Shown piece by piece: positions 1-7,637 of a stretch of DNA of 26,376 nucleotides. The DNA lies in IMG/VR virus record IMGVR_UViG_3300028666_000375, positions 1-26,376 of that record, one strand, 5' to 3'. A program made the translations under genes and the position numbers. This DNA comes from a virus. Position 1 is the stretch's first letter. Each line of letters starts with the position of its first letter. Below the pieces are notes generated by a model, which did no database searches, had not been told where the DNA came from, and worked only from the letters and a program-made list of their open reading frames with translations.

Positions 1-2
1 AT

Positions 3-1127
3 TTGGCTGCTTTTATACAAAATGCTCAAAAACAAATAGCAAGTAATAAAATGGCAGTCAGTCCACAGCAAATAGGAGATATTAAACAACAAGTTACTGA
101 CAAATTAGCTAAACTTGACGGTATTTCAGCAGCACCGACATCAGATCCAACAACAGTAGCAGCAGACGCAACAAAGAAAATGGATAATGCTGAAGCATCT
201 ACACCAGGAGTTCCAGCAACAGGACCAACTAAACCATTAGAAGCTCCAAATGGAACTCAACAACCAGTAGGAGTAGCAGGAACACCTATCAATGGAACAT
301 CTACTGGAACAGGACTTGCCGGAGCTTATGCTGATGCGTTAAAACCATCAACAGGAGTAACACAGACAGAACCAGAAGAACAGCCGTTACCTATAACTCA
401 AACAACTACGGGACTTCCAGCCACATCAAATACAGTAACAGGTAAAGAAGGATTAACAGTAGAAGCACAGCCATCTTCAGCTACAACAGAACAACCGTTA
501 TTTAATAACGAGATAACAAGTGACAGTTTACTTCCATCAGCGCAGCAAAAGTATACTCAAAATCCTGCATTTAAGCCACCGTTTAGTAAGAGAAGTGAAT
601 CAGATTTTGCTAATCCACCAATGCCACCTGAACAAGCATTACAACCTAACGAATTAGGCACAGATAATGCCATATTCAACAATCCACAAGGAAACACACC
701 TGTAGTTAATCCAGTGACTAATCAAGTTAAGCAAGTTCCACCAGTTACAGGACTTCAAGGACAAAAGCCAGTAGTTAATTTACAGACACCACAAGTTCAA
801 CAAAAGGGCATAATTCCAACAACACCAGCAACAGCCCCAGCAATGCCTAAACCAATTGTTCCACAAGTTCCACAATTTGACCCAAATCAACCTCACGCAC
901 TAATACCAGAAGAATTAGGCGATTTAGATATGAATGACCCAAAAGCTGTATCGGCAGAAGATTTAGCAAGATTTAGTGCTACACAGAATGCTAGTAGAAC
1001 TACCCCTGACATGACTACATCTGAGGTACCTTCATTAGACCAAGCCAGAGTAAAGTCAAAAGCAGATTTAGGTAAGTGGAACTCATATATGAAGACAGCT
1101 CAACAAAACGCTGGGTTAAGACCATAA
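3..1127 (+). CDS. Pro/Thr/Ala/Gln-rich protein, 5' end outside window
   Basis: The frame is open to the left edge, so the true start probably lies upstream and this is a C-terminal portion of at least 374 residues. The sequence is low complexity and rich in Pro, Thr, Ala and Gln, with many short TTPAT- or PQVPQ-like stretches, no cysteine, no membrane segment and no catalytic motif. Such composition fits an extended, disordered linker or structural/virion-associated protein, but no family is recognised. It is followed 27 bases later by an acidic protein on the same strand, with which it probably forms an operon. Confidence 0.7.
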   Translation: MAAFIQNAQKQIASNKMAVSPQQIGDIKQQVTDKLAKLDGISAAPTSDPTTVAADATKKMDNAEASTPGVPATGPTKPLEAPNGTQQPVGVAGTPINGTSTGTGLAGAYADALKPSTGVTQTEPEEQPLPITQTTTGLPATSNTVTGKEGLTVEAQPSSATTEQPLFNNEITSDSLLPSAQQKYTQNPAFKPPFSKRSESDFANPPMPPEQALQPNELGTDNAIFNNPQGNTPVVNPVTNQVKQVPPVTGLQGQKPVVNLQTPQVQQKGIIPTTPATAPAMPKPIVPQVPQFDPNQPHALIPEELGDLDMNDPKAVSAEDLARFSATQNASRTTPDMTTSEVPSLDQARVKSKADLGKWNSYMKTAQQNAGLRP

Positions 1128-1154
1128 TTAAGTAGTATAACCGAAAGATGTAAC

Positions 1155-2036
1155 ATGATTGATAAGACCGAAACATTTTCTTTTACTTTCTTATACAGGA
1201 GTGATAATGAAAAGGTTATACTAATTAAACAAGGCGAGATACCAGCTAAATCAGAAGATGAGGCAGATACTGTATTAACTTCATCAAATCCAGATGATGT
1301 TTCCGCTATTGACGGTATTGTATCTAAAATAACTCCATTTAATGATGCTGAACCAGGGAGTGAACCAACTATTACAGAAACTCTTCAAGAATTAGAAGAT
1401 AAATATAATATCTCTCTTGAAGAATTAGAAGAAGAAACTGGTGAAGATTTAGATGGTGATAATGAGCATATGGAACATGACGAACATATTGAAAAAGCAT
1501 TAGACAACCCAGATATGGAAAACGAGCATGAAGAGTATTCGTTAACTGATCCGTTAGCTATGATGCCAGAACATAAAAATAAGTATACCAATCCAGATTC
1601 ATTTTTAGAAGAAGATGATGGATATGAAGATGTGTTTAGTTCGCCAGAAATAGCCGTAGAAGACGAGGAAGTATTAGAGGAAGGCGCTAAACCAGAAGAA
1701 GCAATCAGTGCCTTTATACGTGAAACTACGCCAGGGAAAGACTACTATGCCAAAGAAGTTAACGACATATTTTCAAATCTACGTATATTTGATAGTTATG
1801 CCAAATTAGCTATTCTTCGTAGACTTCCTGCTACTGGTAATATAACAGTTATGCGTGATGAAAGTGGCACAGCTTGCTTAATGCGAACTGAAGGTGGTAT
1901 GCCAAATGCTCACGTACATGTTGATGAGAAAATACTCCAAGAACTTGTAAATCCATCTGGCTTAACTCCTGATATTTCATCTGAAGTTAGAGATGGCGCT
2001 GGAAGAATGGCTCGACCAAAGTTTATGAGATACTAA
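1155..2036 (+). CDS. Acidic protein of unknown function
   Basis: A 293-residue protein starting at ATG with a GAAAG ribosome binding site seven bases upstream. Residues about 80-190 are strongly acidic (runs of E and D, with EHDEH-like stretches) and probably disordered. The last ~100 residues, from SAFIRETTPGKDYYAKEV onward, look like a folded domain (NLRIFDSYAKLAILRRLP, then NAHVHVDEKILQELV). No family is recognised. The neighbour upstream is also low complexity, so the pair may be structural or scaffold-like, but this is inference. Confidence 0.75.
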   Translation: MIDKTETFSFTFLYRSDNEKVILIKQGEIPAKSEDEADTVLTSSNPDDVSAIDGIVSKITPFNDAEPGSEPTITETLQELEDKYNISLEELEEETGEDLDGDNEHMEHDEHIEKALDNPDMENEHEEYSLTDPLAMMPEHKNKYTNPDSFLEEDDGYEDVFSSPEIAVEDEEVLEEGAKPEEAISAFIRETTPGKDYYAKEVNDIFSNLRIFDSYAKLAILRRLPATGNITVMRDESGTACLMRTEGGMPNAHVHVDEKILQELVNPSGLTPDISSEVRDGAGRMARPKFMRY

Positions 2037-2039
2037 TTT

Positions 2040-2246
2040 GTGATAAAAGTATTAGATATTCTTGAAGGTGAGATATTTGAATTGCCTGAACAATCTAATT
2101 ATTTTGGCAATGAACTTTTAGAGTTATGCAGAAAATATCCAGGTGCTTGGGAATTATTAAAAACTGGAAAAATGTATAACTATAATACTAAAATATTAGA
2201 AATAAGCAAGATAAAAGAAGATTTAAGGTTTGAGGTATTAACATGA
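2040..2246 (+). CDS. Small protein, probable divergent member of the array family
   Basis: A 68-residue product starting at GTG four bases after the previous stop. It opens with IKVLDILEGEIFEL and ends with LRFEVLT, the same arrangement as the YRILxIxTG...FEIVEV family that fills the opposite strand, so it is probably a divergent relative and the only one on this strand. As in that family, its FEV codons (TTT GAG GTA) supply a GAGG ribosome binding site for the next gene, and its TGA stop overlaps that gene's ATG. The start is less certain because no strong ribosome binding site precedes it. Confidence 0.65.
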   Translation: MIKVLDILEGEIFELPEQSNYFGNELLELCRKYPGAWELLKTGKMYNYNTKILEISKIKEDLRFEVLT

Positions 2247-2329
2247 AATCATTTTTTGGAGGTATTTGGTTCTTACTTTATGCTATTTACGCTATTATTT
2301 TTCACAAAGACATAGAGTTATTTAAATAA
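2243..2329 (+). CDS. 28-residue single-pass membrane peptide
   Basis: A very short gene starting at an ATGA overlap with the previous stop, with GAGG seven bases upstream. The product opens MKSFFGGIWFLLYAIYAIIF and closes with a charged HKDIELFK tail. About 17 hydrophobic residues in the middle could span a membrane once. The convincing translational coupling is the main reason to call it real. It could be a small lysis-accessory, superinfection-exclusion or signalling peptide, but nothing in the sequence decides this. Confidence 0.6.
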   Translation: MKSFFGGIWFLLYAIYAIIFHKDIELFK

Positions 2330-2419
2330 AGATAACTAACCAAAATTAACCTAATTATTACAAACACAAGAATATGAACCATTCATAAAAGTGTGTTAAA
2401 ATCAAAAAAAACAAAAAAA
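2330..2419. other. Short AT-rich non-coding gap between converging operons
   Basis: About 90 bases between the membrane peptide stop and the shared terminator. It is AT-rich with no convincing reading frame. No clear promoter is visible, which is expected between converging transcription units. Confidence 0.5.
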
Positions 2420-2448
2420 ATCCCAGAAGATTTTTAGTCTCCTGGGAT
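2420..2448. terminator. Bidirectional intrinsic terminator
   Basis: ATCCCAG pairs with CTGGGAT, extended past one A/C mismatch by AGA with TCT, around a seven-base loop. An A-run lies to the left and a T-rich stretch to the right, so the hairpin can terminate transcripts from either side. It sits exactly where the + strand operon and the long - strand operon converge. Confidence 0.85.
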
Positions 2449-2457
2449 CTTCTTTTA

Positions 2458-2883
2458 CTATATGTTTTTATTATTAATTGAAAAAGTATCTACAATGTTT
2501 AACCCATAAGCTTTGATAACTTCTTCCTTACTTACTGGTATATAATCAAATTCACAAAACTGACAATCTGGATAAATCTTTTGTAATTCTTTTAGATTGG
2601 TGTGAATAAACCCCTTACAAGCTTTTAATGTTAGAACAATTGGACAAGATTTATAGTAGTTATTAAAATAGGTAGGGTATACAACCTTGGTATCTTCTCT
2701 TAATCGTCTTTTTCTTTTAACAGTAGCTTCGAGCATTTTTTTACTGCCATTACCACTACAATCGCGATACAATATCTCGCCTGTCAAAAGATGTAAAATC
2801 TTATAAAAGTCATTAGATAAGAACTTTTCAGCTTTTTTATTAGTTATAATTAGCTGCGATACCTCTGAATACTCGTCCCGCAT
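2458..2883 (-). CDS. Array-family protein with N-terminal extension
   Basis: A 141-residue product. Residues 26-39 read FYKILHLLTGEILY, matching the usual N-terminal signature of the array family, but here it is preceded by 25 extra residues (MRDEYSEVSQLIITNKKAEK...). The start is supported by GGAG and by the preceding gene ending five bases upstream. The middle is basic (KRKRRLRED) and a CEFDYIPV stretch near residue 110 may correspond to the usual C-terminal strand, followed by a 25-residue tail. It is the last gene before the terminator. Function unknown. Confidence 0.75.
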   Translation of the reverse strand: MRDEYSEVSQLIITNKKAEKFLSNDFYKILHLLTGEILYRDCSGNGSKKMLEATVKRKRRLREDTKVVYPTYFNNYYKSCPIVLTLKACKGFIHTNLKELQKIYPDCQFCEFDYIPVSKEEVIKAYGLNIVDTFSINNKNI

Positions 2884-2887
2884 ATTA

Positions 2888-3163
2888 CTACTCCACTAAT
2901 TCAAACTCAACTGGATCAAAATCTATTTCCGAATAGTTTAACTTTGTTCTCATATCTTTTTTATTTCTTTTAATCTGTTCCCACTTTTCTTCTGTAACTC
3001 TGTCAGTAAACACAGTATGGAAATCTCTATCCCAATTACCTTGTTTATTTTTATAGATACTAAATATTTTTTGAGTGTATTCAAAATTTTCTAAAATATG
3101 TATGATAGTATATTTGTTATCCATAAAACACATGGATGCTGTTGGTATATGTAATAATTTCAT
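2888..3163 (-). CDS. Array-family small protein (MKLLHIPT type)
   Basis: A 91-residue protein starting MKLLHIPTASMCFMD and ending DPVEFELVE. The GEY part of the signature is replaced by ASM. The start codon overlaps the stop of the polymerase gene (TAATG), and the polymerase tail codons contain GAGG as ribosome binding site. The middle is rich in Lys, Asp and Trp (TEEKWEQIKRNKKDM). It sits away from the main arrays, so relatives are dispersed as well as tandem. Confidence 0.85.
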   Translation of the reverse strand: MKLLHIPTASMCFMDNKYTIIHILENFEYTQKIFSIYKNKQGNWDRDFHTVFTDRVTEEKWEQIKRNKKDMRTKLNYSEIDFDPVEFELVE

Positions 3164-4458
3164 TAGTCATCCTCATCAGCTGCTTCTTCTTCCTCAAATC
3201 CCATAGCCTCGTCATACTCATCTTTTGTACATTCATTTACTGCTAACATGTAATCTTCTGGATTGTGTACACCGTCAATCCCTAAATCTTCACATAACTT
3301 TTCAAAATACTCTTCTTTCGAGAGTTTGACCTTCTTTAAGTAAGTTTCATCCATTTCCAAACTTGAACTCTTAATGATAAGTTTGAACTTCTTTTTCTTG
3401 TCAATATCTAACGAAGCGTCAAGTTTTTCAAGTAATAGTGCTTTCTTGTCTGGTGAATGTCTCCACTCATCTCGTTCAATTTCTGCTACCCACTCATACG
3501 AAAATCCAACTTCAAGACTTGTACGATAGTTAACTGGGTCACCGTCATACTTAACTTGATTTTCCATAATATCACGAAGTTTGTCAATTACATCAGCAGC
3601 ATCGTCAATATGTACAGCAAATACAATCGAGTCGTGAATCCAGAAATACATGGTAGCTCGTTTACCTGCTGTTTTTAACCAATTCTTGAATTTACATGCC
3701 GCTAACGAACACATATCGGTTGCTGTACTTTGAATGGGAGTATTTTTACAAGTTTTATACTCATTTCTTAATGACCAATACTCACCATCATGTTTAAGTT
3801 TAGATATAGTCTTCTTATCTTCTTCCACTAATGCTTTGTAGGCATCCATTCTTCCTTGAACTTTTGATGTGGCTCTACGTCTGCCAAATGGAGTTTCAAT
3901 ATATCCAGTTTTAATGGCATTTAGGAATGTTGTTTCCTGCCATGGCTTAACTTTTGGATATAAATTATAGAAACCATTGATGAGTTTTAATGCTTCTTCG
4001 TAAGGGATACGTAAATCCATTGCTATTTTCTCTGGCCCTGCTCCGTAAGTTAGAGCAAAGTTAGTAGATTTAGTGGATTTACGCTTATTCATGAAGTCTT
4101 TTAGTTGTGCTTTAAGACTATCATATTCTTCTGTATATTCTTTGGCAAGTTTTAACGATGCTTCTAATGTTTCATAGTCAATACCATAAATCTTTTTTGT
4201 AGTTTCTTTGTGAATATCTTTGCCTGAATTAACCGTGGCAATCATATTTGTATCGCCAGAAATAGAGGCCAATACGTATAATTCCAACTGGCTGTAGTCG
4301 GCGTTCACAATAATCCAGTCTTTTTTGAGCGATAAGAAACTATCATACTCTTTTTGAAGTTCTGGATTATCTTTAAGAACACTACGCCAGTCTATCCCCA
4401 ACTTATCTAAACTGTTGAAGGATAGACTGTCTAATTTATTAACAATTGCTTCGGTCAT
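3163..4458 (-). CDS. Family-A DNA polymerase, C-terminal catalytic half
   Basis: A 431-residue protein with the fingers and palm of a PolA/T7-type polymerase and no exonuclease. Motif A is DYSQLELYVLA (metal-binding D54), motif B is RKSTKSTNFALTYG (R126, K130, F134, Y138) and motif C is IHDSIVFAV (H275, D276). Compared with the usual DYSQIELR and HDE, the arginine of motif A is Tyr and the glutamate of motif C is Ser. The N-terminal ~45 residues before motif A and ~100 residues after the palm (ending in an acidic EEEEAADEDD tail) are extra. The exonuclease and thumb half is encoded separately at 8257-10080, so a working enzyme needs both. Motif order and spacing make the family assignment firm. 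Confidence 0.93.
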   Translation of the reverse strand: MTEAIVNKLDSLSFNSLDKLGIDWRSVLKDNPELQKEYDSFLSLKKDWIIVNADYSQLELYVLASISGDTNMIATVNSGKDIHKETTKKIYGIDYETLEASLKLAKEYTEEYDSLKAQLKDFMNKRKSTKSTNFALTYGAGPEKIAMDLRIPYEEALKLINGFYNLYPKVKPWQETTFLNAIKTGYIETPFGRRRATSKVQGRMDAYKALVEEDKKTISKLKHDGEYWSLRNEYKTCKNTPIQSTATDMCSLAACKFKNWLKTAGKRATMYFWIHDSIVFAVHIDDAADVIDKLRDIMENQVKYDGDPVNYRTSLEVGFSYEWVAEIERDEWRHSPDKKALLLEKLDASLDIDKKKKFKLIIKSSSLEMDETYLKKVKLSKEEYFEKLCEDLGIDGVHNPEDYMLAVNECTKDEYDEAMGFEEEEAADEDD

Positions 4459-4715
4459 TACTTATCATCTTTTAGAAATAATACCTCTTCTAACTCTTTA
4501 ATGGATGCTTCTAATTCTATAATACTTTCTTGGAGAGAACTTGCTGATGTATTTGACAAATCTAATGATAAATCTGTTAAATTGCCAGTCAAATTGTCTT
4601 GTAGATTTTCTAATGCGTCAATAGAGTGTAAAATTAGTTTATAATCAGGATGTAAAGTCCCGATATACTTCTTACTATCAATCATTTGTTGTAATTCATC
4701 AGTTCTGTTAGACAT
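4458..4715 (-). CDS. Small coiled-coil-like protein of unknown function
   Basis: An 85-residue acidic, Leu- and Ser-rich protein. Residues ~30-85 (ALENLQDNLTGNLTDLSLDL, then a Glu-rich helix) look helical with heptad-like leucines. It overlaps the sigma gene upstream by 34 bases, and its stop overlaps the start of the polymerase half (TAATG), so it is translationally coupled to both. It could help bring the polymerase halves together or act with the sigma factor, but no family is recognised. Confidence 0.7.
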   Translation of the reverse strand: MSNRTDELQQMIDSKKYIGTLHPDYKLILHSIDALENLQDNLTGNLTDLSLDLSNTSASSLQESIIELEASIKELEEVLFLKDDK

Positions 4716-5374
4716 ATTGCTTCATCTTTCCTAAAACATTCTTTATGTATCTGGCTTACGCGACTTTCAGTGATACCAAGTTCAGCACCAATGTCATACA
4801 GGTTCTGTTCAAGGAAGTAGTGGTTATTAATGATATACTGTTCGCGTTCAGTAAGAGGACAACGTTTCATGATAGATTTAACAGTTTCTAATGCTTCGAT
4901 GTTTGTATATTTGTCTGTGGTATCCTCAACATCGAACGTTGTTTCTTGCTCACTATTATTATCGGAAATAATTCCAAATTGATGAATAACCGTCGAACGT
5001 TTTACCGCAGTATCAATCTGGTCTTGATTTAGTGTATCTGAACTAAATGTATTATCATCAGCATTGTGAGTAATAAGTTTTAGACTGGCTCTGGTTGACC
5101 TTGAAACGGTATCTTCCCCACGCAGGTAATCAAGTAACGCACCTTTTACCCGATAATAGGAAAAAGTTTTAAATGAGGCGCCAGTAGACTTATCGTAATT
5201 ATTCCAGCATTCGAGAAGAGCAACCATACCAGCCTGCCTTAATTCTTCCTTCAAGGTAGGTTGAATTGCTTTTGCTCCAGACTTACGAGCTGTATTATAA
5301 ATCTTATTTACCGTAATTTCTACAACTTCATAATATTTTTCAATTCCTTCGTAGCTTCGTACTTCGTTTTCCAT
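4682..5374 (-). CDS. FliA-like (sigma-70 family) RNA polymerase sigma factor
   Basis: A protein of 230 residues when started at the ATG at 5374, which has AGGAA six bases upstream; the longer open frame up to 5431 would run into the preceding gene and lacks such a site. Residues ~40-88 match region 2, which binds core polymerase and the -10 element (LKEELRQAGMVALLECW, then FKTFSYYRVKGALLDYLRG). Residues ~174-216 match the region 4 helix-turn-helix (LTEREQYIINNHYFLEQNLY, then IGAELGITESRVSQIHKECF). It should redirect host RNA polymerase to phage promoters. Its place between the two polymerase halves is unusual. Confidence 0.92.
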   Translation of the reverse strand: MENEVRSYEGIEKYYEVVEITVNKIYNTARKSGAKAIQPTLKEELRQAGMVALLECWNNYDKSTGASFKTFSYYRVKGALLDYLRGEDTVSRSTRASLKLITHNADDNTFSSDTLNQDQIDTAVKRSTVIHQFGIISDNNSEQETTFDVEDTTDKYTNIEALETVKSIMKRCPLTEREQYIINNHYFLEQNLYDIGAELGITESRVSQIHKECFRKDEAICLTELMNYNK

Positions 5375-5384
5375 TAGGTTCCTA

Positions 5385-5996
5385 TTAGTTGTTATTGTTA
5401 TTAATAATCCAGATTTTACTAGTGGAAGCAATACCAGTAGTCATTGCCCTACCATATAATATAAGATTATAATCTTCAAGAGCTGTTAATTCTTCTTGTG
5501 TGTATTTACCGCTATTTTTAGCTCTTTTTAAAGCAGCTTGTTTATTATTAATTTCTTCAAACTCTTGCCGTTGAAGTTCCATAGTTGAAAATACTACTGG
5601 CATGATAATATCTTTACCGTATCCTCTATGTGCTACTCCATTCGAATACTCACACATATAAAAGGCATTACGTTTAAATAAACCACTATTAAGCATTACA
5701 GTTTTACCAGACTTTACTTCAATTTCTATAAGAGTATCAAAAACGTCTTTCACTCTGAAATCAGGAAAAGATTGAGTACCATTTGGTTGGAATATAAAAT
5801 TACCTATTTTAGGAATCTCATTAGTTTCAATTGGTATCTGTTCTACAAATCCTTCTTCTTGTAAGATTTTTGTTATAACATTTTCAGTATTATTTTCATT
5901 ATTTTTATTTGAAGGATTTATATTCTTTTTTAAAAATAGAGATTTACCTGAATTAGCTAATTTTAATTTTTCGGTTAATTCCTCTACTGTTGACAT
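5385..5996 (-). CDS. PD-(D/E)XK nuclease, probable type II restriction enzyme
   Basis: A 203-residue protein with P78-D79 followed 13 residues later by E93-V-K95 (FPDFRVKD...IEIEVKSGK), the metal-binding signature of PD-(D/E)XK endonucleases. The following MLNSGLFKRNAFYMCEY is the kind of post-catalytic strand seen in restriction enzymes. The gene begins inside the end of an adenine methyltransferase gene (13-base overlap), the typical arrangement of a restriction-modification pair. It ends in a low-complexity run of Asn. The recognition site cannot be read from the sequence, and a solitary degradative nuclease remains possible. Confidence 0.72.
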   Translation of the reverse strand: MSTVEELTEKLKLANSGKSLFLKKNINPSNKNNENNTENVITKILQEEGFVEQIPIETNEIPKIGNFIFQPNGTQSFPDFRVKDVFDTLIEIEVKSGKTVMLNSGLFKRNAFYMCEYSNGVAHRGYGKDIIMPVVFSTMELQRQEFEEINNKQAALKRAKNSGKYTQEELTALEDYNLILYGRAMTTGIASTSKIWIINNNNN

Positions 5997-6865
5997 ATTT
6001 TATTATATTCCTCAACAACATCAGCCTTCCCAAATCCTGGGATGCCACTATTTTTTAATGAAAGTTTTACAAAATCTAATGCTTTTAATTTTTCTAAAAT
6101 TAAAATATCTTTTGCCTTAAAAAATATCCATTGTTGTTTTTTATCACACTGTTCTTTTGAATATGCTTTAAAAGTATAATCAAGATATCCCTGTCTAGGA
6201 ACAGCAAAATCCCAGTCGTAATCAAAAAACTTTTCGGCTTCTGTTGTTCTATTATATTGATACAATTTAAAATCTGAATGTTCTGTTTTAGGTTTTTCTG
6301 TAATTCGTAAATTAGTTTGAGTCGGTAATAACGACCAAATCTGAAAACAACAACGAAGATTATAATCTTTATCTAATAGAGTAAACGAGTTTTCTGGTAA
6401 ATCTATATCTATTACTAAATTAGCTTCTGGATTAATTTTTGACTGAGCTGACCATTTTCTAAACTGAATTGGTACAATAAATCCAACTATATTTCCTAAT
6501 GTTAAAGATTTATTTATAAATTGTATGGCCAAACTTGCTTTTGTTCCAAAAGGAGGATTCCCAATTGTTATAAATTGTTTTTTACACGCCAATAATATTT
6601 CTTTGGCAGCATTGGACATAATTTTATGAGTTAAAAAATTACGTTTTATTACCTCAGGATGTTCGGGGGCAATATCATATCCTATTTTAGCTTCGTTTAT
6701 TACATCAAGAAATCTACCATTACCGGCGGATGGCTCAATAAAAATAACTGAACTTAATGTTAAGTTTTGTGATAATATATATTGTTTTAATTTTTCATAA
6801 CAGAGTAATGCGGTTATTTCTTTTGTATAGTATTTATCTAATTCTATTGCTTCTTTTCTGTCCAA
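5984..6865 (-). CDS. N6-adenine DNA methyltransferase (gamma-type order)
   Basis: A 293-residue protein. KYYTKE (11-16) is motif X, EPSAGNGRF (44-52) is the SAM-binding motif I, D64 fits motif II and NPPFG (103-107) is the catalytic motif IV of N6-adenine methyltransferases. The order X-I-IV followed by ~150 residues for target recognition is the gamma class. The start is a TTG with AGAGGA upstream, formed by the ERK codons of the preceding gene. The following, overlapping gene is a PD-(D/E)XK nuclease, so this is probably the protective half of a restriction-modification system; an orphan methyltransferase shielding phage DNA is the alternative. Confidence 0.88.
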   Translation of the reverse strand: MDRKEAIELDKYYTKEITALLCYEKLKQYILSQNLTLSSVIFIEPSAGNGRFLDVINEAKIGYDIAPEHPEVIKRNFLTHKIMSNAAKEILLACKKQFITIGNPPFGTKASLAIQFINKSLTLGNIVGFIVPIQFRKWSAQSKINPEANLVIDIDLPENSFTLLDKDYNLRCCFQIWSLLPTQTNLRITEKPKTEHSDFKLYQYNRTTEAEKFFDYDWDFAVPRQGYLDYTFKAYSKEQCDKKQQWIFFKAKDILILEKLKALDFVKLSLKNSGIPGFGKADVVEEYNKICQQ

Positions 6866-6868
6866 AAG

Positions 6869-7132
6869 TTATTTCCTCTCATACTTAATTACATCACCAA
6901 CTATGACTTTCTGACAAACTCCATTAATAAACCATGCTTTATAGCCCGTAATAGCGTCTGTAATGGCTGGTTCGTTATTATCCCTATGAAGGTTGCCATT
7001 AATATACCACGCCTCTAAACCATCTACAACGATAGCTGGGCCATCTACTCTATGAAACTTGCCATTTTCTGTATGTTCTTCTCTAATAACTTCTTTTTGT
7101 TGTGGTGTTTTATATTTTTTATATTGTACCAT
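6869..7132 (-). CDS. WxxNGxxHR-repeat (MORN-like) small protein
   Basis: Started at the ATG at 7132, directly after the preceding stop and with GTGGAG upstream, this is an 87-residue protein; the longer open frame to 7243 only overlaps the neighbour. It contains about two and a half copies of a short repeat: HTENGKFHRVDGPA (20-33), WYINGNLHRDNNEPA (42-56) and WFINGVCQK (67-75). Such NGxxHRxDGPA repeats are common in phage and bacterial proteins resembling MORN repeats and probably form stacked beta-hairpins. The function is unknown. Confidence 0.78.
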   Translation of the reverse strand: MVQYKKYKTPQQKEVIREEHTENGKFHRVDGPAIVVDGLEAWYINGNLHRDNNEPAITDAITGYKAWFINGVCQKVIVGDVIKYERK

Positions 7133-7133
7133 A

Positions 7134-7400
7134 TTACTCCACCAATTCAAATTCATCAGGAGATATATTCCATCCTTTATTAAGTTCTTGTTTAAAGACA
7201 TGGTCGCCATACACAATAGTAGAGCCTTTATATTCTGTATCAAAGATAGCTGTATATTTTTTACTCCAAAGTGTTTTCCAGCATTCTTTTGTTATATCAG
7301 AAGCCCATTGTTCGTTATTTGAACCACAAGCAATAGCACTATTATAAGGATTTGCTATATAGCGACAAAATTGACCAGATGGTATATGTAGTATTCTCAT
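7134..7400 (-). CDS. Array-family small protein (MRILHIPSGQF type)
   Basis: An 88-residue protein with MRILHIPSGQFCRYI at the start and DEFELVE at the end. The first ~25 bases of the gene are nearly identical to those of the distant paralog at 14618-14872 (they share CCAGATGGTATATG and flanks in the + strand), pointing to recent duplication or recombination. The codons for the final VE give GTGGAG as ribosome binding site for the next gene. The middle contains a KECWKTLWSKKYTAIF stretch resembling the one in the next paralog (RQFWDRIWSEGRIKTF). Confidence 0.87.
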   Translation of the reverse strand: MRILHIPSGQFCRYIANPYNSAIACGSNNEQWASDITKECWKTLWSKKYTAIFDTEYKGSTIVYGDHVFKQELNKGWNISPDEFELVE

Positions 7401-7404
7401 TATA

Positions 7405-7635
7405 TTACTCCATCAATTCAAATTCTGTTTTATCTAACTTATAGGTAAGAATTTTTTTATCATAAAAAGTTTTAATTCTTCCCTCACTCCATATTCTGTC
7501 CCAAAATTGTCTTGAAACATTAGTTTTAGGAAGACCCCAATGGTCATCAACACCAGAAATATCCAGTAACCATTCGTCGGAACCTATTGGAGCTAATGTA
7601 CAGAATGTTCCCTCTAATATACATAGCATTCTCAT
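7405..7635 (-). CDS. Array-family small protein (MRMLCILEGTF type)
   Basis: A 76-residue protein starting MRMLCILEGTFCTLAP and ending TEFELME. GGAG, read from the YGD codons of the upstream gene, lies seven bases before the ATG. The body aligns loosely with the downstream neighbour around an aromatic (F/C)W...W stretch followed by FEL(V/M)E, so these two are probably a local duplication. Confidence 0.83.
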   Translation of the reverse strand: MRMLCILEGTFCTLAPIGSDEWLLDISGVDDHWGLPKTNVSRQFWDRIWSEGRIKTFYDKKILTYKLDKTEFELME

Positions 7636-7637
7636 AG

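Noticed and set aside
1385-1591. Ser/Ile-rich open frame antisense to the acidic protein
   Set aside because: It is a shadow of the GAA/GAT-rich acidic stretch on the other strand, with no ribosome binding site.
2420-2448. Possible CRISPR repeat or tRNA-like fold
   Set aside because: It is a single hairpin flanked by A and T runs between converging genes, so a terminator. No CRISPR array or tRNA was found anywhere in the window.
5375-5431. N-terminal 19-residue extension of the sigma factor (MLPLVKSGLLITITTN...)
   Set aside because: It lies within the end of the preceding nuclease gene in another frame and lacks a ribosome binding site, while the ATG at 5374 has AGGAA at good spacing.
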